From contig JBAVAQ010000021.1 of assembly GCA_049585795.1 (NCBI GenBank), forward strand, positions 1-64,000: a stretch of 64,000 nt of DNA, written 5' to 3'. The stretch is from JABDBE01 sp049585795 (GTDB taxonomy: Bacteria > Acidobacteriota > Terriglobia > Terriglobales > Acidobacteriaceae). Numbering within the stretch: position 1 is the stretch's first letter; every line of letters begins with the position of its first letter. Positions 1 through 17,124 of this stretch are shown here, one piece after another. Made by a program: the position numbers and the translations under genes. The notes under the pieces are model-generated. The model ran no database searches and was not told where the DNA came from. It worked only from the letters and a program-made list of their open reading frames with translations.

Positions 1-498
1 AACACATCCAACTGCTGCTCGTCTTGTCCACGCATACTTCCTTCTTATCAGGTTGTGCTGTGGAAACAAGAGAGGTTCGTGGTACTCCGCCCGCTTCAAA
101 TCGAGTTTTTCCGCAGCCTGCTAGTGATCAAGCACGAACTTGTGCGCGGTTTCCGAAAAATGCCTTAATCAGAACTCAGTCAGCTGTGCCCAATTTTGTG
201 CCCACCACCAAACCCGACCAAGTGTCATGGAGGGTTGTTGCGTCACTGAAAAGCCTTGCTAGACAAGGAATTTGTGGCACTTTGTCGTAATTCGTAACAC
301 TCAGTGCAAGCTGTTTGATTCTACTCGCGGCGTTGATTGTGACGGATCGACGATGGCAAAGCCTTCCAGCGGCCTGACGGCCACTCAGGATGACGTCAAA
401 AAAGCGGCTGAAGAAAGCCGCTCGCCCCGAATCACTTCACCAGAACATTGCACGAAAAACCCATCGGTTGCTGTACAATTCGTGCCCGAGAGGCGCTT
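1..498. other. gene-free left edge of window
   Basis: I see no convincing gene here; the open frames lack family features and good ribosome binding sites. One hairpin is clear: arms AGCGGCT (403-409) and AGCCGCT (416-422) around a six-base loop. Its A-run lies to the left, so it resembles an intrinsic terminator only for a leftward transcript, although no leftward gene ends here. The stretch could be the remnant of a gene that lies outside the window. Confidence 0.4.
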
Positions 499-1095
499 AT
501 GAGCAGAAATCGTAAAATTCTTTGTGGACTGTCGACCTTCTTAGGCCTGGCGTTCGCCGCTCAGGCGCAGAATCCGTTTGACACTTTTAAACAATTTTCC
601 GCCACCATCGTCATGAGCCCCATGCCGGCGGGGCGCGAAGGCGGAGGCATGAAAGTCTATCGCTCGGGCGACAAGATGCGAACATCCATGCCCGGCGGCA
701 CCGGCTACATGATCATGGACTTGGATCAGCACACGAACTATATGGTGATGAACTCCAGCATGTGCATGCAAATGACGCCGCAGCCGCAACAGAATCCTTT
801 TAGTCAGGCCCGGAACGCCACGGTGGAGCGTTCATCAGCAGGGACGCAGACCGTCGACGGCCATCCCTGCAAAATCGAAAACCTGACGGTCACGCCGCAG
901 AACGGCCCGCCTACCAGGATGAAAGTCTGGGAAGCCCAGGACTTGAAGGGATTTCCCGTCAAAATTGAAACCCAAACCAGCCGCGGTCCGATGACCATCG
1001 AATATAAAGATATAAGTTTCAGCGAACCCGAAGCTTCATTGTTTACTCACCCGGACAATTGCCGGCAAATGCCGATGATGCCCGCGCCACACTGA
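499..1095 (+). CDS. secreted hypothetical protein (DUF4412-like)
   Basis: A 198-residue protein with a cleavable signal peptide (basic start, hydrophobic core, cleavage after the AQA near residue 24). The mature part is methionine-rich and resembles outer-membrane lipoprotein-carrier-like or DUF4412 proteins: an N-terminal strand pattern, a central segment on a tracked modification (GHPCKIENL) and a late section where ion or lipid conversion is often read out. The start at 499 is chosen over the in-frame ATG at 448 because the signal peptide begins there. Two cysteines remain near MCMQM and HPCK, and a third near the C terminus (NCRQM). The gene stands alone in front of the tRNA cluster. Function is not known; periplasmic location is inferred from the signal peptide. 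Confidence 0.7.
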   Translation: MSRNRKILCGLSTFLGLAFAAQAQNPFDTFKQFSATIVMSPMPAGREGGGMKVYRSGDKMRTSMPGGTGYMIMDLDQHTNYMVMNSSMCMQMTPQPQQNPFSQARNATVERSSAGTQTVDGHPCKIENLTVTPQNGPPTRMKVWEAQDLKGFPVKIETQTSRGPMTIEYKDISFSEPEASLFTHPDNCRQMPMMPAPH

Positions 1096-1187
1096 TAACG
1101 GTCTACGAATCGCTGAGTACGCTGGCCTTAGTTGGATAGGATCGGTTCTCGACGGCAGGCGAGAAATACGCGATCCAACTGATACGG

Positions 1188-1216
1188 TTGCACCCGGATT
1201 ACCGTTATGGTACCTT
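1188..1216 (+). promoter_or_regulatory. weak candidate promoter for the tRNA/tuf block
   Basis: TTGCAC (1188-1193) and TACCTT (1211-1216) are 17 bases apart, about 72 bases before tRNA-Thr(TGT). The -35 is good and the -10 is poor, so this is a tentative call. Confidence 0.25.
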
Positions 1217-1288
1217 TTAGAATTGTCCCGGACATCTGGAAGGGATTAGAGGGATATATGCGCCCGCGAGGGCCCGTTGTCCCCGACT

Positions 1289-1364
1289 GCTGGCGTAGCT
1301 CAGCTGGTAGAGCATCTGATTTGTAATCAGAGGGTCGGGGGTTCAAATCCCTTCGCCAGCTCCA
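1289..1364 (+). tRNA. tRNA-Thr(TGT)
   Basis: Full cloverleaf: acceptor stem GCTGGCG/CGCCAGC, D-arm with AGCTCAGCTGGTAGAGC, anticodon stem TCTGA/TCAGA with loop TTTGTAA giving anticodon TGT at 1322-1324, T-arm with GTTCAAATC, and an encoded CCA end. Reads ACA codons. It is the first of four tRNAs in front of tuf, an arrangement common in bacteria. Confidence 0.97.
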
Positions 1365-1632
1365 GCATTTGATTGGGCGTGATCGATTGATCCGGCAAGT
1401 AAGTCGAGGCGGTTCCGGAATATAGGGCTTTGCGCGGCGCGGCGGCGTAACAGATTTTTCCCAACGGCACTCCATAAGGAATTTTTCCAAGTGTGGTGTT
1501 TACGTGCGAGAGCATCTTCGCGCGCACTCTGTTTTTCTATTGGGCAACCGCCCGCTTGCAGCATCGGGCCGCGCTCTAAGTAGGCCGGCGATCGAGACCT
1601 GAGTGATAAGGGCCGGGAGGCTCGGCATTTTT

Positions 1633-1721
1633 GCACAGGTGGGTGAGTGGTTAAAGCCAACAGACTGTAAATCTGTCCCTCCTAGCGAGGTACGAAGGTT
1701 CGAATCCTTCCCTGTGCACCA
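1633..1721 (+). tRNA. tRNA-Tyr(GTA)
   Basis: A class II tRNA of 89 bases with acceptor stem GCACAGG/CCTGTGC, anticodon stem ACAGA/TCTGT, anticodon GTA at 1667-1669, a long variable arm (roughly 1676-1694), T-arm GGTTCGAATCC and encoded ACCA. The long variable arm and the GTA anticodon identify it as tyrosine tRNA. Confidence 0.97.
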
Positions 1722-1796
1722 GGAATTTGAAGCGTTTTGCGGACGTCAGCGCAGCGTGAGGCCGCAGCCGAAATCCCGAGCGAAGCGAGGGATCTC

Positions 1797-1964
1797 GTGA
1801 AGCGTTTAATATTCGCGATGGCCGCGTTCGTCGGGCTGGGAATTTTGTCCTGGATGACGCTGAGCGACTCGCGAGTCCGGCTGGCGACGTTGGCAATTTT
1901 GGCGCTGTTTGCATTGAAGACCTGGGTGCGGCGGAAAGATGTTCTGCATCCAGATAAAGAATAG
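1797..1964 (+). CDS. small membrane protein between tRNA genes (putative)
   Basis: A short frame of about 55 codons starting at GTG 1797 (or ATG 1818, giving 48 residues). It encodes two hydrophobic helices (roughly residues 5-22 and 28-43) followed by a basic and then acidic tail ending at TAG 1962-1964. I do not recognise a family. The region just before the start is an interspersed repeat carrying CCCGAGCGAAGCGAGGGA, so the start is uncertain and no good ribosome binding site is visible. It sits between tRNA-Tyr and tRNA-Thr(GGT). It may be expressed from the tRNA transcript or may be a chance frame; the regular hydrophobic pattern favours a real protein. Confidence 0.4.
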   Translation: MKRLIFAMAAFVGLGILSWMTLSDSRVRLATLAILALFALKTWVRRKDVLHPDKE

Positions 1965-1969
1965 CTGTA

Positions 1970-1991
1970 GAGACGTAGCTTGCTACGTCTC
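1970..1991. repeat. palindromic element, GAGACGTAGC family, copy 1
   Basis: Perfect inverted repeat GAGACGTAGC/GCTACGTCTC around TT, six bases after the stop of the small membrane protein and just before tRNA-Thr(GGT). Related copies are at 2562-2583, 7395-7416 and 49932-49960, with a degenerate one near 2520-2545. Confidence 0.85.
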
Positions 1992-2009
1992 CGTTGTAGA
2001 AAGCGTTTC

Positions 2010-2085
<76 letters not shown>

Positions 2086-2112
2086 GGCATCAGGTCAAGG
2101 CGAGGCACAAGC

Positions 2113-2379
2113 GTGGTGAAGGCGCTGGGTTGGGCCGTTCCGATTGTTTGTGTTGCCTACCTAGTATTGCAGGTGGTGGCGCTCAAGCAACTTACCGGAG
2201 AGCGTCTCTCGAACGCGACGGGAGGTCTGGTGGTGGCGGCCTTGGCAGCGTTTTGTTTGATGGATTCGCTCGTAGGTGTAACCGGTTGGGCCACTCTCGA
2301 GGGATACCTGATGATTGGGCTGGCCCCGGTTACGACTGTTTATCTGGTGGTCTTGTTGATTCAGGAGTCAAGACAGTAG
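2113..2379 (+). CDS. small integral membrane protein, unknown function
   Basis: An 88-residue protein starting at GTG 2113, preceded by GAGG at 2102-2105 with a seven-base spacer. Three hydrophobic helices are visible (about residues 5-24, 38-58 and 64-82), with a short charged loop (LTGERLSN) and a basic C terminus. I do not recognise a family. It lies between tRNA-Thr(GGT) and tRNA-Gly on the same strand, so it may be co-transcribed with the tRNAs, an unusual setting for a protein gene. No catalytic motif is visible. Confidence 0.55.
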   Translation: MVKALGWAVPIVCVAYLVLQVVALKQLTGERLSNATGGLVVAALAAFCLMDSLVGVTGWATLEGYLMIGLAPVTTVYLVVLLIQESRQ

Positions 2380-2430
2380 TTGCAGGAAGTTCGAGAGCGT
2401 TTAGGCGGGATTTAAGGGGTTTGAGGCTGA

Positions 2431-2505
2431 GCGGGAGTAACTCAGTGGTAGAGTCACAGCCTTCCAAGCTGTTGGTCGCGGGTTCGATTCCCGTCTCCCG
2501 CTCCA
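2431..2505 (+). tRNA. tRNA-Gly(TCC)
   Basis: Cloverleaf of 75 bases with acceptor stem GCGGGAG/CTCCCGC, anticodon stem ACAGC/GCTGT, loop CTTCCAA with anticodon TCC at 2463-2465, T-arm GGTTCGATTCC and encoded CCA. It lies about 100 bases before tuf. Confidence 0.97.
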
Positions 2506-2561
2506 GAGTTTTTGGAATTGAGACGTAGCGAGCTACTTCTCTACAGGAAAGTTTGGCGGTA

Positions 2562-2583
2562 GAGATGTAGCTTGCTACGTCTC
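2562..2583. repeat. palindromic element, GAGACGTAGC family, copy in tuf leader
   Basis: GAGATGTAGC/GCTACGTCTC around TT; the single difference from copy 1 keeps a G-T(U) pair. It lies 24 bases before the tuf start. A degenerate copy lies at 2520-2545. Confidence 0.8.
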
Positions 2584-2607
2584 AGGAAATACGGAGAGAG
2601 CTAGGCA

Positions 2608-3795
<1,188 letters not shown>

Positions 3796-3804
3796 GTAAG
3801 AAAG

Positions 3805-3883
3805 TCGTCGGTCCTTCGTCGTTGGTCGTTGGTGATACAGAAAGAACGTTGTGAGCTAGAAGCTAAGAGCCAGAAGCTAGGAG
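3805..3883. repeat. simple-motif repeats between tuf and rpmG
   Basis: Two motif types are side by side: CGTCGTTGGTCGTTGG (about 3817-3832) and AGCTAGAAGCTAAGAGC (about 3854-3870) with a further AGAAGCTAGGAGC. The first recurs at 12680-12830, the second at 5196-5222. Both are short, locally iterated and confined to gaps between genes. Confidence 0.6.
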
Positions 3884-3893
3884 CGGTTTTTCA

Positions 3894-4046
3894 ATGCCCC
3901 GAGAAATTATTACGATGCAATGCGGTGACTGCAAAGAGCGGAATTATTCGACCACCAAGAATCGGAAGACCACTCCGGACCGGTTGGAGATGAAAAAGTT
4001 CTGCAAGCGTTGCCGGAAGCATACGCCGCATAAAGAAGTGAAATAA
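3894..4046 (+). CDS. rpmG: 50S ribosomal protein L33
   Basis: A 50-residue protein of the large ribosomal subunit. It carries the zinc-ribbon cysteines of the C+ form of L33: C10/C13 (MQCGDC) and C37/C40 (FCKRC), with the family motif RNYSTTKNR and basic C terminus HTPHKEVK. Length matches the family. The ATG at 3894 follows the AGGAGC at about 3879-3884. The tuf-rpmG-tRNA-Trp-secE-nusG order is the standard bacterial arrangement and supports the call. Retention of all four cysteines implies a zinc-dependent L33. Confidence 0.96.
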   Translation: MPREIITMQCGDCKERNYSTTKNRKTTPDRLEMKKFCKRCRKHTPHKEVK

Positions 4047-4090
4047 GGTAGCGAGCCAAACGCGCGGTTTATTCCGCGCGGCTCGCCCAG

Positions 4091-4125
4091 ATCCTTCGCG
4101 AGGCAAAAAACGCCTCGCTCAGGAT
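4091..4125. repeat. ATCCT-AGGAT hairpin between rpmG and tRNA-Trp
   Basis: Outer arms ATCCT (4091-4095) and AGGAT (4121-4125) enclose inner arms GCGAGGC (4098-4104) and GCCTCGC (4112-4118) with an A-rich loop. It belongs to the interspersed CCTGAGCGAGG family also seen at 18122-18174 and 36354-36399. Confidence 0.75.
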
Positions 4126-4137
4126 GACATAGCAAGT

Positions 4138-4213
4138 AGGGGCGTAAGCTCAACGGTTAAACTGTCGGTCTCCAAAACCGAACTTGGGGGTTCGAATCCC
4201 TCCGCCCCTGCCA
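4138..4213 (+). tRNA. tRNA-Trp(CCA)
   Basis: Cloverleaf with acceptor stem AGGGGCG/CGCCCCT, anticodon stem TCGGT/ACCGA, loop CTCCAAA with anticodon CCA at 4172-4174, T-arm GGTTCGAATCC, discriminator G and encoded CCA. Its place between rpmG and secE is conserved in many bacteria. Confidence 0.97.
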
Positions 4214-4243
4214 GAGATCGAGACCGGAAGTTGGAGTGGAGTG

Positions 4244-4525
4244 ATGGGAGCCGAGACAAAGAGAATGGCAAAATCAATCGCAGCCGCCGCGGACGACAAC
4301 AGCTTTGGAGGCCGGCTGAAGTCTTGGCCCGAGCGAGTCAAGACCTTCTACAACGACGTGCGCTCGGAAATGAAGAAGGTCACCGCGCCTTCGCTCAAGG
4401 ACGTGCAGGCTACGACAATCGTAGTGATTGTCACGGTGTTTCTGTTCGGGTTGTATTTCTGGGTCGTGGACAACACGATCGGCAGCGGCATCAATTATCT
4501 ATTCAAGTATTTGACTCATCGTTGA
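4244..4525 (+). CDS. secE: preprotein translocase subunit SecE
   Basis: A single-spanning SecE of about 93 residues that clamps SecY in the Sec translocon of the inner membrane. The cytoplasmic amphipathic region (FYNDVRSEMKKVTAPS) precedes one membrane helix (VVIVTVFLFGLYFWVV), followed by a short C terminus, exactly the minimal SecE plan. The start at ATG 4244 follows GGAG at about 4232-4240; ATG 4265 is an alternative giving 86 residues. It lies directly after tRNA-Trp and its stop codon (TGA 4523-4525) overlaps the first candidate nusG ATG, indicating coupled translation. Confidence 0.95.
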   Translation: MGAETKRMAKSIAAAADDNSFGGRLKSWPERVKTFYNDVRSEMKKVTAPSLKDVQATTIVVIVTVFLFGLYFWVVDNTIGSGINYLFKYLTHR

Positions 4526-5190
4526 TGCCAAGGAAGGAAGCTGAAATCTTACAGCACGCTATGCAGGAAGAAAAAAACGAAATCGCAGCCAGTGCCGCAG
4601 AAAACGAAATGCCGCGAGCCGCTGACGGCGCTGCTGCCCCTGAGCCTCCTCGCAATCCCAACATGAAGTGGTACATCATCCACTCTTATTCGGGGTTTGA
4701 GCGCAAGGTCAAGGAGTCGCTGGAATCGCGCATCCAGGCGTTCGGGCTGCAGGAAAGAATTGGCAAGGTGCTTATTCCCACCGAGTCGGTCACCGAAGTG
4801 CGTGGCGGAAAGAAGTACACCAGCGAGCGCATGTTCTATCCCGGCTACGTGCTGGTGGAAATGGATATGGACGATCACGTGTGGCATGTGGTGAAATCCA
4901 CCCCCCGCGTGACCGGATTTGTAGGCACGGGCCAGCAGCCTACGCCGCTTTCCGAAGAAGAAGTGCAACACATTGTGTATCGCGTGGGTGAATCAAGAGA
5001 CAAGCCCAAGCTCAAGGTCAAGTTCGAGAAAAACGACTCGGTGCGCATCACCGAGGGACCATTCGCGAGTTTCACTGGCGTTGTGGACGACGTCAACGAC
5101 GAGCGTGAGACCCTGAAAGTGATGGTCACGATCTTCGGACGCTCCACGCCGGTCGAGTTGGAATTCAATCAGGTGGAGAAAGTGGCGTAG
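4525..5190 (+). CDS. nusG: transcription termination/antitermination factor NusG
   Basis: NusG binds the RNA polymerase clamp and links transcription to Rho or to the ribosome. The NGN domain begins at KWYIIHSYSGFE (about residue 47) and includes FYPGYVLVEMDMD; the KOW domain is at the C terminus (VRITEGPFASFTGVV). An acidic, alanine-rich extension of about 45 residues precedes the NGN domain, longer than in Escherichia coli. The ATG at 4525 overlaps the secE stop (TGATG), consistent with coupling, but ATG 4561 (209 residues) follows GGAAGGAAG at 4531-4539 and is also possible. It is followed by rplK, the usual order. Confidence 0.97.
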   Translation: MPRKEAEILQHAMQEEKNEIAASAAENEMPRAADGAAAPEPPRNPNMKWYIIHSYSGFERKVKESLESRIQAFGLQERIGKVLIPTESVTEVRGGKKYTSERMFYPGYVLVEMDMDDHVWHVVKSTPRVTGFVGTGQQPTPLSEEEVQHIVYRVGESRDKPKLKVKFEKNDSVRITEGPFASFTGVVDDVNDERETLKVMVTIFGRSTPVELEFNQVEKVA

Positions 5191-5236
5191 GCATTTAGCT
5201 AGGAGCTGGTAGCTAGAAGCTTGGACAAGAGAGATT

Positions 5237-5668
5237 ATGGCAAAGAAAGCAACAGGTTCGGTAAAGCTTCAGATTGCGGCGGGCAAGGCTACGCCCGCGC
5301 CCCCGGTGGGTCCGGCTCTGGGCCAGGCGCAGATCAACATCATGGAGTTCTGCAAACAGTTCAATGCGCGCACCAGCGCTAAGGAACTGGAAGGGCTCAT
5401 CATCCCGGTGGTGGTGACGGTTTATAGCGATCGCACCTTCACCTTCATCACCAAAACGCCGCCGGCTTCGATTCTGCTGAAGCGCGCAGCGGGGATTGCC
5501 AAGGGTTCGGGGACTCCGAACAAAGACAAAGTAGGCAAGGTCACGGCCCGGCAGGTGGAAGACATCGCGAAACAGAAGATGCCGGACTTGAATGCGGCGT
5601 CGGTCGAGAACGCAATCAAGAGTATTCGCGGAACGGCGCGATCGATGGGAATCGAAGTGGTTGGGTAG
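5237..5668 (+). CDS. rplK: 50S ribosomal protein L11
   Basis: A 143-residue L11, part of the GTPase-associated centre that binds 23S rRNA helices 43-44. The N-terminal domain shows KLQIAAGKATPAPPVGPALG and INIMEFCKQFNA; the C-terminal rRNA-binding domain contains the KDKVGKVT and IRGTARSMGIEV segments. Length is typical. The preceding gap contains AGCTAGGAGC-type simple repeats, and the gap after it contains a long AT-rich inverted repeat before rplA. The start follows AGAGAG. Confidence 0.99.
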   Translation: MAKKATGSVKLQIAAGKATPAPPVGPALGQAQINIMEFCKQFNARTSAKELEGLIIPVVVTVYSDRTFTFITKTPPASILLKRAAGIAKGSGTPNKDKVGKVTARQVEDIAKQKMPDLNAASVENAIKSIRGTARSMGIEVVG

Positions 5669-5673
5669 ATGCG

Positions 5674-5778
5674 GATTGGGTAATTGAGGAATTTTGAAAT
5701 TGGGTAATTGAAATGCAGATCTAATACAGATCTTAGGTTTCAAATTGCTCAATTACAAATTACCCAATTACTAAATTT
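5674..5778. repeat. AT-rich inverted repeat between rplK and rplA
   Basis: Repeated units of the type ATTGGGTAATTGA on the left and CAATTACCCAAT-like units on the right flank a centre with two AGATCT sites (about 5717-5738). Similar elements occupy 7147-7235 and 55950-56030. In RNA this could form a long imperfect hairpin between two co-transcribed ribosomal genes. Confidence 0.7.
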
Positions 5779-5836
5779 AGTCATTCACCACGGCTGATCG
5801 GAGCAGCTTTCAGCGGTGGGAGACGAGGAAACAGTC

Positions 5837-6544
5837 ATGAAGAAGTCAGGGAAGAACATCACCAAGGCGCGGGCGGCCGTCGAGAAGCGCCCCTACCCGA
5901 TGCAGGAAGCGGTCACGCTCCTGCAGAAAGTAAAATACGCGAAGTTTGACGAGACAGTGGAAATCACCATGCGTCTCGGAGTCGATCCCAAACACGCCGA
6001 CCAGATGGTGCGCGGCACAGTCGTGCTTCCGCACGGCCTGGGGAAGTCGAAGAAGGTTCTAGTCATCGCCACCGGCGACAAGATCAGGGAAGCCGAAGCG
6101 GCGGGCGCCGATTTCGTGGGCGGCGAAGAGATGGTCGAGAAGATCAATAAAGAAAACTGGACCGACTTCGACGCGCTGATCGCTACTCCCGACGTGATGA
6201 AATCCGTAGGGCGGTTGGGAAAAGTTCTTGGACCGAAGGGCCTGATGCCGAATCCGAAAACCGGCACGGTCACTTTCGATGTGGGCAAGGCGGTGCAGGA
6301 AGTGAAGGCCGGCAAAGTGGAATTCCGCACTGACAAGACGGCACTGGTTCACGTGCCCGTGGGAAAGATTTCGTTTCCTCCCGAGAAACTGGTGGACAAT
6401 GCCACGACGGTGATTACCAGCGTGGTCAAGGCTAAGCCGACCGTTGCGAAGGGCAAATACGTAAAGGGCTGCTATCTCAGCTCCAGCATGGGCCCGGGAA
6501 TTTCGATTGACACCAGCGCGGTAGAAGCTGCGGCCAAGGCATAA
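5837..6544 (+). CDS. rplA: 50S ribosomal protein L1
   Basis: A 235-residue L1 of the ribosomal L1 stalk. Recognisable segments are the N-terminal KRYP-like part (VEKRPYPMQEAV), RLGVDPKHADQMVRGTVVLPHG, the signature GRLGKVLGPKGLMPNPKTGTV near residues 128-148, and the C-terminal KGCYLSSSMGPGI. ATG 5837 follows GAGGAA; the ATG at 5816 would add seven residues with no better ribosome site. It is co-directional with rplK and rplJ. L1 often represses its own rplK-rplA message; I do not see a proven binding site here. Confidence 0.99.
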   Translation: MKKSGKNITKARAAVEKRPYPMQEAVTLLQKVKYAKFDETVEITMRLGVDPKHADQMVRGTVVLPHGLGKSKKVLVIATGDKIREAEAAGADFVGGEEMVEKINKENWTDFDALIATPDVMKSVGRLGKVLGPKGLMPNPKTGTVTFDVGKAVQEVKAGKVEFRTDKTALVHVPVGKISFPPEKLVDNATTVITSVVKAKPTVAKGKYVKGCYLSSSMGPGISIDTSAVEAAAKA

Positions 6545-6555
6545 GCGCTACCGGA

Positions 6556-6571
6556 CAGCCGAGGGCGGCTG
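6556..6571. repeat. CAGCCG-AGGG-CGGCTG hairpin, copy before rplJ
   Basis: CAGCCG (6556-6561), AGGG loop, CGGCTG (6566-6571), followed by CCCCCACGTGA. The same core recurs, sometimes inverted, at about 25370-25384, 39336-39351 and 39441-39452, each followed or preceded by a similar GTCC/CCCCACG tail. Confidence 0.7.
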
Positions 6572-6601
6572 CCCCCACGTGATTGAAGAGGGATTAATAA
6601 C

Positions 6602-7144
6602 ATGGCTGTTTCCAGAGCAAAGAAAACCGAGCAGGTTGAGAAGCTGGGCAAGGAGCTGCAGAACGTCTCCAGCTTGATCGTGACCACATATAACAAATTA
6701 ACCGTGGCCCAGGATTATGAGTTGCGCAAGACACTGCGATCCTCCGGCGCCAAGTACGTTGTGGTCAAGAACACTTTGGCGGAACGCGCGGCCAAGGGCA
6801 CCAAGGCTGAAGAGGTGCTGAAGAACCTCACGGGTGTCACCTCGATTGCCTACACCTCGGGTGATCCGGTGGCGTTGGCGAAGGCACTTTCGAAGTACGC
6901 CAAGGACAATCCGGAGTTTACATTCAAATCCGGCGTGGTCGAAGGCCGCGTGATCTCGATCAATCAGATCCAGGCGCTGGCCACCATGCCGTCGAAGGAA
7001 GAGATCTACTCCAAGCTCCTGTTCCTGATGAACGCACCGGCGCAACGACTGGTGACCGTGATGAATGCCGTCGGACGCGACATCGCGGTCGTGATCAACC
7101 AGGGCGTAGAGAAAGGCAAGTTCAAGGAAGCTTCGGCTTCCTGA
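6602..7144 (+). CDS. rplJ: 50S ribosomal protein L10
   Basis: A 180-residue L10, base of the L7/L12 stalk. The N terminus (AVSRAKKTEQVEKLGKEL) and the YVVVKNTLAERA and GDPVALAKAL motifs are typical; the C-terminal helix that binds L7/L12 dimers spans about residues 130-175. The start at 6602 follows GAGGGATTAATAAC. The leader is only 57 bases and carries a CAGCCG/CGGCTG hairpin. The gap to rplL (294 bases) is unusually long and repeat-filled, which may bear on the 1:4 or 1:6 L10:L12 ratio. Confidence 0.99.
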   Translation: MAVSRAKKTEQVEKLGKELQNVSSLIVTTYNKLTVAQDYELRKTLRSSGAKYVVVKNTLAERAAKGTKAEEVLKNLTGVTSIAYTSGDPVALAKALSKYAKDNPEFTFKSGVVEGRVISINQIQALATMPSKEEIYSKLLFLMNAPAQRLVTVMNAVGRDIAVVINQGVEKGKFKEASAS

Positions 7145-7146
7145 TT

Positions 7147-7235
7147 TGGTAATTGGGCGATTGCGTAATTTGGTAATTGAACACCCTGGTCTTCAAATTA
7201 CCCAATTTCAAGATAACTCAATTACTCAATTCGAA
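7147..7235. repeat. AT-rich inverted repeat between rplJ and rplL
   Basis: TTGGTAATTGAA on the left and TTCAAATTACCCAA on the right flank a ten-base centre (CACCCTGGTC); further GTAATTGGG and CAATTACTC units extend the arms. Same family as 5674-5778. The rest of the gap to 7394 shows no gene. Confidence 0.7.
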
Positions 7236-7394
7236 GGGTTTCGGGGCGGTGAGAGCCGTCCGAAAGGATTTGGCTATCTTCAGTCGAGGGTTGCGCGGTT
7301 TCGGTTCTGCTGCGTTGTCTGGCGTGGCGGCTCCGAAGTCTGGTCGCACTGGAAACTTTGACTGCGGATAGCGAGATCAGCAATCGACACTGTA

Positions 7395-7416
7395 GAGACA
7401 TAGCTTGCTATGTCTC
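7395..7416. repeat. palindromic element, GAGACATAGC variant, before rplL
   Basis: GAGACATAGC/GCTATGTCTC around TT, 22 bases before the rplL start. Compared with copy 1 at 1970, both arms changed (CGTAG to CATAG and CTACG to CTATG), so pairing is kept by compensatory substitution. Confidence 0.85.
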
Positions 7417-7438
7417 ACCATAAAATTGGAGAAATAAC

Positions 7439-7819
7439 ATGGCGGATCTGCAGCAGTTGGAAGAACAAATCGTCGGACTGTCGCTGCTTGATGCGGCGGC
7501 TTTGGTGAAGCGGTTGGAAGAAAAGTTGGGCGTCTCGGCGGCAGCCGCGGCCCCAGTGATGATGGCTGGCGGTGGTGGAGCAGCGGCAGCGGCTCCGGCC
7601 GAGGAAAAGACCGAATTCAGCGTCGTCCTCAAGGAAGTGGGCGCCAATAAGATCAATGTAATCAAGGCCGTCCGCGAAGTCACCAGCCTGGGCTTGAAAG
7701 AAGCCAAAGACCTGGTTGACGGCGCCCCAAAAGAGATCAAAGGGGGCGTAACCAAGGAAGAGGCGGAAACCATCAAGAAAAAGTTCACCGACGCGGGAGC
7801 GACGGTCGAGGTGAAGTAA
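7439..7819 (+). CDS. rplL: 50S ribosomal protein L7/L12
   Basis: A 126-residue L7/L12, the multicopy stalk protein that recruits translation GTPases. An N-terminal dimerisation domain (about residues 1-35), an alanine/glycine-rich hinge (about 36-58) and the C-terminal factor-binding domain with KINVIKAVREVTSLGLKEAK and GATVEVK are all present. Length is typical. It lies between rplJ and rpoB. A palindromic element and the ribosome site GGAGAAATAAC are just upstream. Confidence 0.99.
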   Translation: MADLQQLEEQIVGLSLLDAAALVKRLEEKLGVSAAAAAPVMMAGGGGAAAAAPAEEKTEFSVVLKEVGANKINVIKAVREVTSLGLKEAKDLVDGAPKEIKGGVTKEEAETIKKKFTDAGATVEVK

Positions 7820-8215
7820 GTTTTTCGTCTTATTTCTCTCTGGTGAAGCTTTTGGGACGGTGGTATCATCTATATCAATAACGCCGCTTCCTGCTTCATA
7901 GAGTGACTGCGACCATCCGATGTAACGAGCCCAGGAAGCGGGGGCGTGGTCGCTGGCACGAGTTGGCAGACTGTTTCGCGGGCAGGGCGAAACGGGAACA
8001 GGCCTTTAGATACTGGCGCGGAAACGACACATTTCAACAGAGGCCAAGCGCTGCAATCGGCGCCTGCGGGGAGTCATGTCCCTGTGGGCGCATACCTGTC
8101 TTTGCCATATTACCGGTTCTTACGAGTAGAGTACCGCAGCGCGGTTGAACGCGCCCTCACATTCCGCGGTTTTGTCGCAGCCGAGTTGCTGCGCATGAAA
8201 GTTTGGAGTATCCGA
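7820..8215. other. rplL-rpoB intergenic leader
   Basis: A 396-base gap. The rpoB frame is open upstream to 7946, but that extension has no RpoB homology and lacks a good ribosome site, so I read it as untranslated leader. In many bacteria this gap holds an attenuator and an RNase III site. Short inverted segments rich in G and C occur (for example CAGGAAGCGGGGGCG near 7931), but no clean terminator is visible. Confidence 0.5.
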
Positions 8216-12679
<4,464 letters not shown>

Positions 12680-12830
12680 TTAGTCGTTGGTCGTTGGCCG
12701 TCCGTCGTTGGCGGCCAGCGACCGACCAACACAATTTTAGAAACAGATCCACAGTTTTCGCTCTTGAAGCTGTGGATCAAAAGATTTCGCTAGCGACGAA
12801 CGATCAACGACTAGCGACCGATTCGAGAGC
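12680..12830. repeat. GTCGTTGG-type inverted repeats between rpoB and rpoC
   Basis: Left units such as TAGTCGTTGGTCGTTGG (about 12681-12697) and CGTCGTTGGCGG (about 12702-12713) face right units such as CGATCAACGACTAGCGA (about 12800-12820). Together they form a degenerate long inverted repeat inside the rpoBC transcript. The same motif occurs after tuf (3817-3832). Confidence 0.6.
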
Positions 12831-12872
12831 CGCCCGCGGGGGGCGTACTTCCGCAGGAAGCCGAGGATTACC

Positions 12873-17060
<4,188 letters not shown>

Positions 17061-17075
17061 CGGCAAGAACCAGAT

Positions 17076-17110
17076 GGGGCGGCCTTTCTTCAAGCCGCCC
17101 TTCTTTTTTT
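17076..17110 (+). terminator. intrinsic terminator of the rpoBC operon
   Basis: GGGCGGC (17077-17083) and GCCGCCC (17094-17100) form a seven-pair GC stem with a ten-base loop, followed by TTCTTTTTTT (17101-17110). It lies 16 bases after the rpoC stop. Confidence 0.93.
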
Positions 17111-17124
17111 GCCCCTCATCCCCT

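Noticed and set aside
24..502. Two overlapping open frames at the left edge (24-290 and 272-502)
   Set aside because: No ribosome site, no family features, and composition like a non-coding gap; the second overlaps the start of the secreted protein gene.
7946..8215. 90-codon N-terminal extension of rpoB
   Set aside because: The conserved beta N terminus begins at the ATG at 8216, which has the better ribosome site; the extension has no similarity to known beta subunits.
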